Source: Acidobacteriota bacterium (lineage in GTDB: Bacteria; Acidobacteriota; Vicinamibacteria; Vicinamibacterales; CAVVIG01). Taken from it: 13,177 bases of DNA. The notes under the pieces were generated by a model. It was not told where the DNA came from and did not search any database. It worked only from the letters and a program-made list of their open reading frames with translations. Position numbers and translations under genes: made by a program. Below are positions 12,291 through 13,177 of this stretch, piece by piece. The stretch lies in the NCBI GenBank assembly GCA_003222555.1, contig QHWL01000010.1, positions 1-13,177 on the forward strand, written 5' to 3'. Every line of letters starts with the position of its first letter. Within the stretch, counting starts at the first letter, position 1.

Positions 12291-13177
12291 TGCTGAAGGT
12301 GCGGGCGCTCAAACCCGGCGATCGCCTCGCGGTGGTCGCCCCCGCCAGCCCCTTCCCGCGCGAGGAATTCGATCGGGGGATCGTCGAAATCCGGCGGCTG
12401 GGGTTCGTGCCGGTGTATGACGACACGGTGTTTGCGCGGGATCGCTATGTCGCAGGTCCGGCGCGCGTGCGGGCGGCGGCGATTCAGGCCGCGTGGCGCG
12501 ACGAATCGATAGCCGGTGTGATTGGCGTCCGTGGCGGGTACGGCAGCGTCCAGTTGCTGCCGCTCCTCGATCGCGATCAAGCACGCCGCGCGAGGAAGCC
12601 GTTCATCGGATACAGCGATCTCACGTCGATGCTCACATTTCTCACGATCGGCTGCGAGCTCGTCGCGTTCCACGGTCCGATGCTGGCGGGACGACTCGGC
12701 CGCGGCGCGGCCGGATACGATCGTCATTCATTCGTCACGGCGGTGTGCGACCGCGAGCCGATGGGCGAGCTGGCGCCGCCCGGCCTCGAGACGATTCGCG
12801 CGGGCGAAGCCGCCGGAACGCTCCTCGGCGGGACGCTGACGCAGATACTGGCGTCGATCGGCACGCCTTTCGCGTTCGATCCGCCGGCCGGCTACGTCCT
12901 GTTTCTCGATGAGGTCGGCGAGCGGCCGTATCGGCTCGATCGAATGGTGACGCAGCTCGGTCAAGCCGGCGTGCTCGCCAGGGCGTCCGCCGTCGTTCTC
13001 GGCGAGCTGCCCAAGTGCGACGAACCGTCAGGGGATCCAACGGCGCGCGCCGTGATGGCCGATCTGTTGCGGGACTTTCATGGACCGGTGCTCATCGGAT
13101 TTCCATCCGGCCACACTAGCGGCGCCGCGATGACGCTGCCGTTCGGCGTGTCGTGCCGGGTGATTGCCGACGGCCGC
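12290..13177 (+). CDS. ldcA: Muramoyltetrapeptide (L,D-)carboxypeptidase, S66 family (3' truncated by window)
   Basis: S66 peptidase that trims the terminal D-Ala from murein tetrapeptides during recycling. The frame is open for 296 codons to the window end. Motifs: LKPGDRLAVVAPASP (7-21), GVRGGYGS (79-86), the nucleophile elbow GYSD (107-110, S109), FHGPM (127-131), the LFLDEVGERPYRLDR segment (204-218) and SGH (272-274-type motif, H274). Ser, acidic residue and His thus form a recognisable triad. The usual family text is LED at the glutamate; here it reads LDE (206-208). There is no signal peptide at the N-terminus, so it is probably cytoplasmic. The one-base overlap with nagZ (TGATG) indicates translational coupling and a joint recycling role. 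Only the last few residues should be missing. Confidence 0.93.
   Translation, partial: MLKVRALKPGDRLAVVAPASPFPREEFDRGIVEIRRLGFVPVYDDTVFARDRYVAGPARVRAAAIQAAWRDESIAGVIGVRGGYGSVQLLPLLDRDQARRARKPFIGYSDLTSMLTFLTIGCELVAFHGPMLAGRLGRGAAGYDRHSFVTAVCDREPMGELAPPGLETIRAGEAAGTLLGGTLTQILASIGTPFAFDPPAGYVLFLDEVGERPYRLDRMVTQLGQAGVLARASAVVLGELPKCDEPSGDPTARAVMADLLRDFHGPVLIGFPSGHTSGAAMTLPFGVSCRVIADGR

Overview
The window is high-GC bacterial chromosome, tightly packed, with no rRNA, tRNA, insertion sequence, prophage or CRISPR array that I can see. Gene content, the style of the proteins (the RodZ-like, TPR and unknown proteins) and short AT-rich microrepeat islands between genes suggest an acidobacterium, perhaps Vicinamibacteria. 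That placement is inference from general resemblance, not from a search.

Layout. (1) 1-3120, plus strand: the conserved SRP/ribosome operon, reading ffh (3' end only), rpsP, khpA, rimM, trmD, rplS, rnhB. It couples protein targeting, two ribosomal proteins, a 16S maturation factor and the tRNA m1G37 methyltransferase. The rnhB copy lacks about 60 central residues, including two of the four catalytic acids. (2) 3129-8055, plus strand, almost gapless: a large cytoplasmic TPR protein, a small two-helix membrane protein, a ThiE/TenI-family enzyme, a RodZ-like HTH/membrane protein and an uncharacterised helical-repeat protein. Start/stop overlaps suggest one transcription unit, possibly read through from region 1. 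(3) 8145-11151, minus strand: a GHMP-family kinase gene broken by a frameshift, polX (family X polymerase plus PHP domain) whose TTG start overlaps the kinase stop, and a small conserved-looking protein. (4) 11193-13177, plus strand, divergent from the kinase across 41 bp: nagZ and ldcA (cut by the window end), a peptidoglycan-recycling pair.

The most unusual content is: two genes with internal deletions that remove catalytic or ATP-binding motifs (rnhB and the GHMP kinase); a set of microrepeat islands (124-224, 2606-2661, 8051-8170, 8400-8426), several of which form palindromes and which repeatedly abut or supply stop codons; a very short divergent promoter that predicts a leaderless kinase mRNA; and a probable CTG start for the small membrane protein. 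I found no convincing new defence or mobile system. The least understood candidates are the TPR, small membrane and helical-repeat proteins packed around rodZ.
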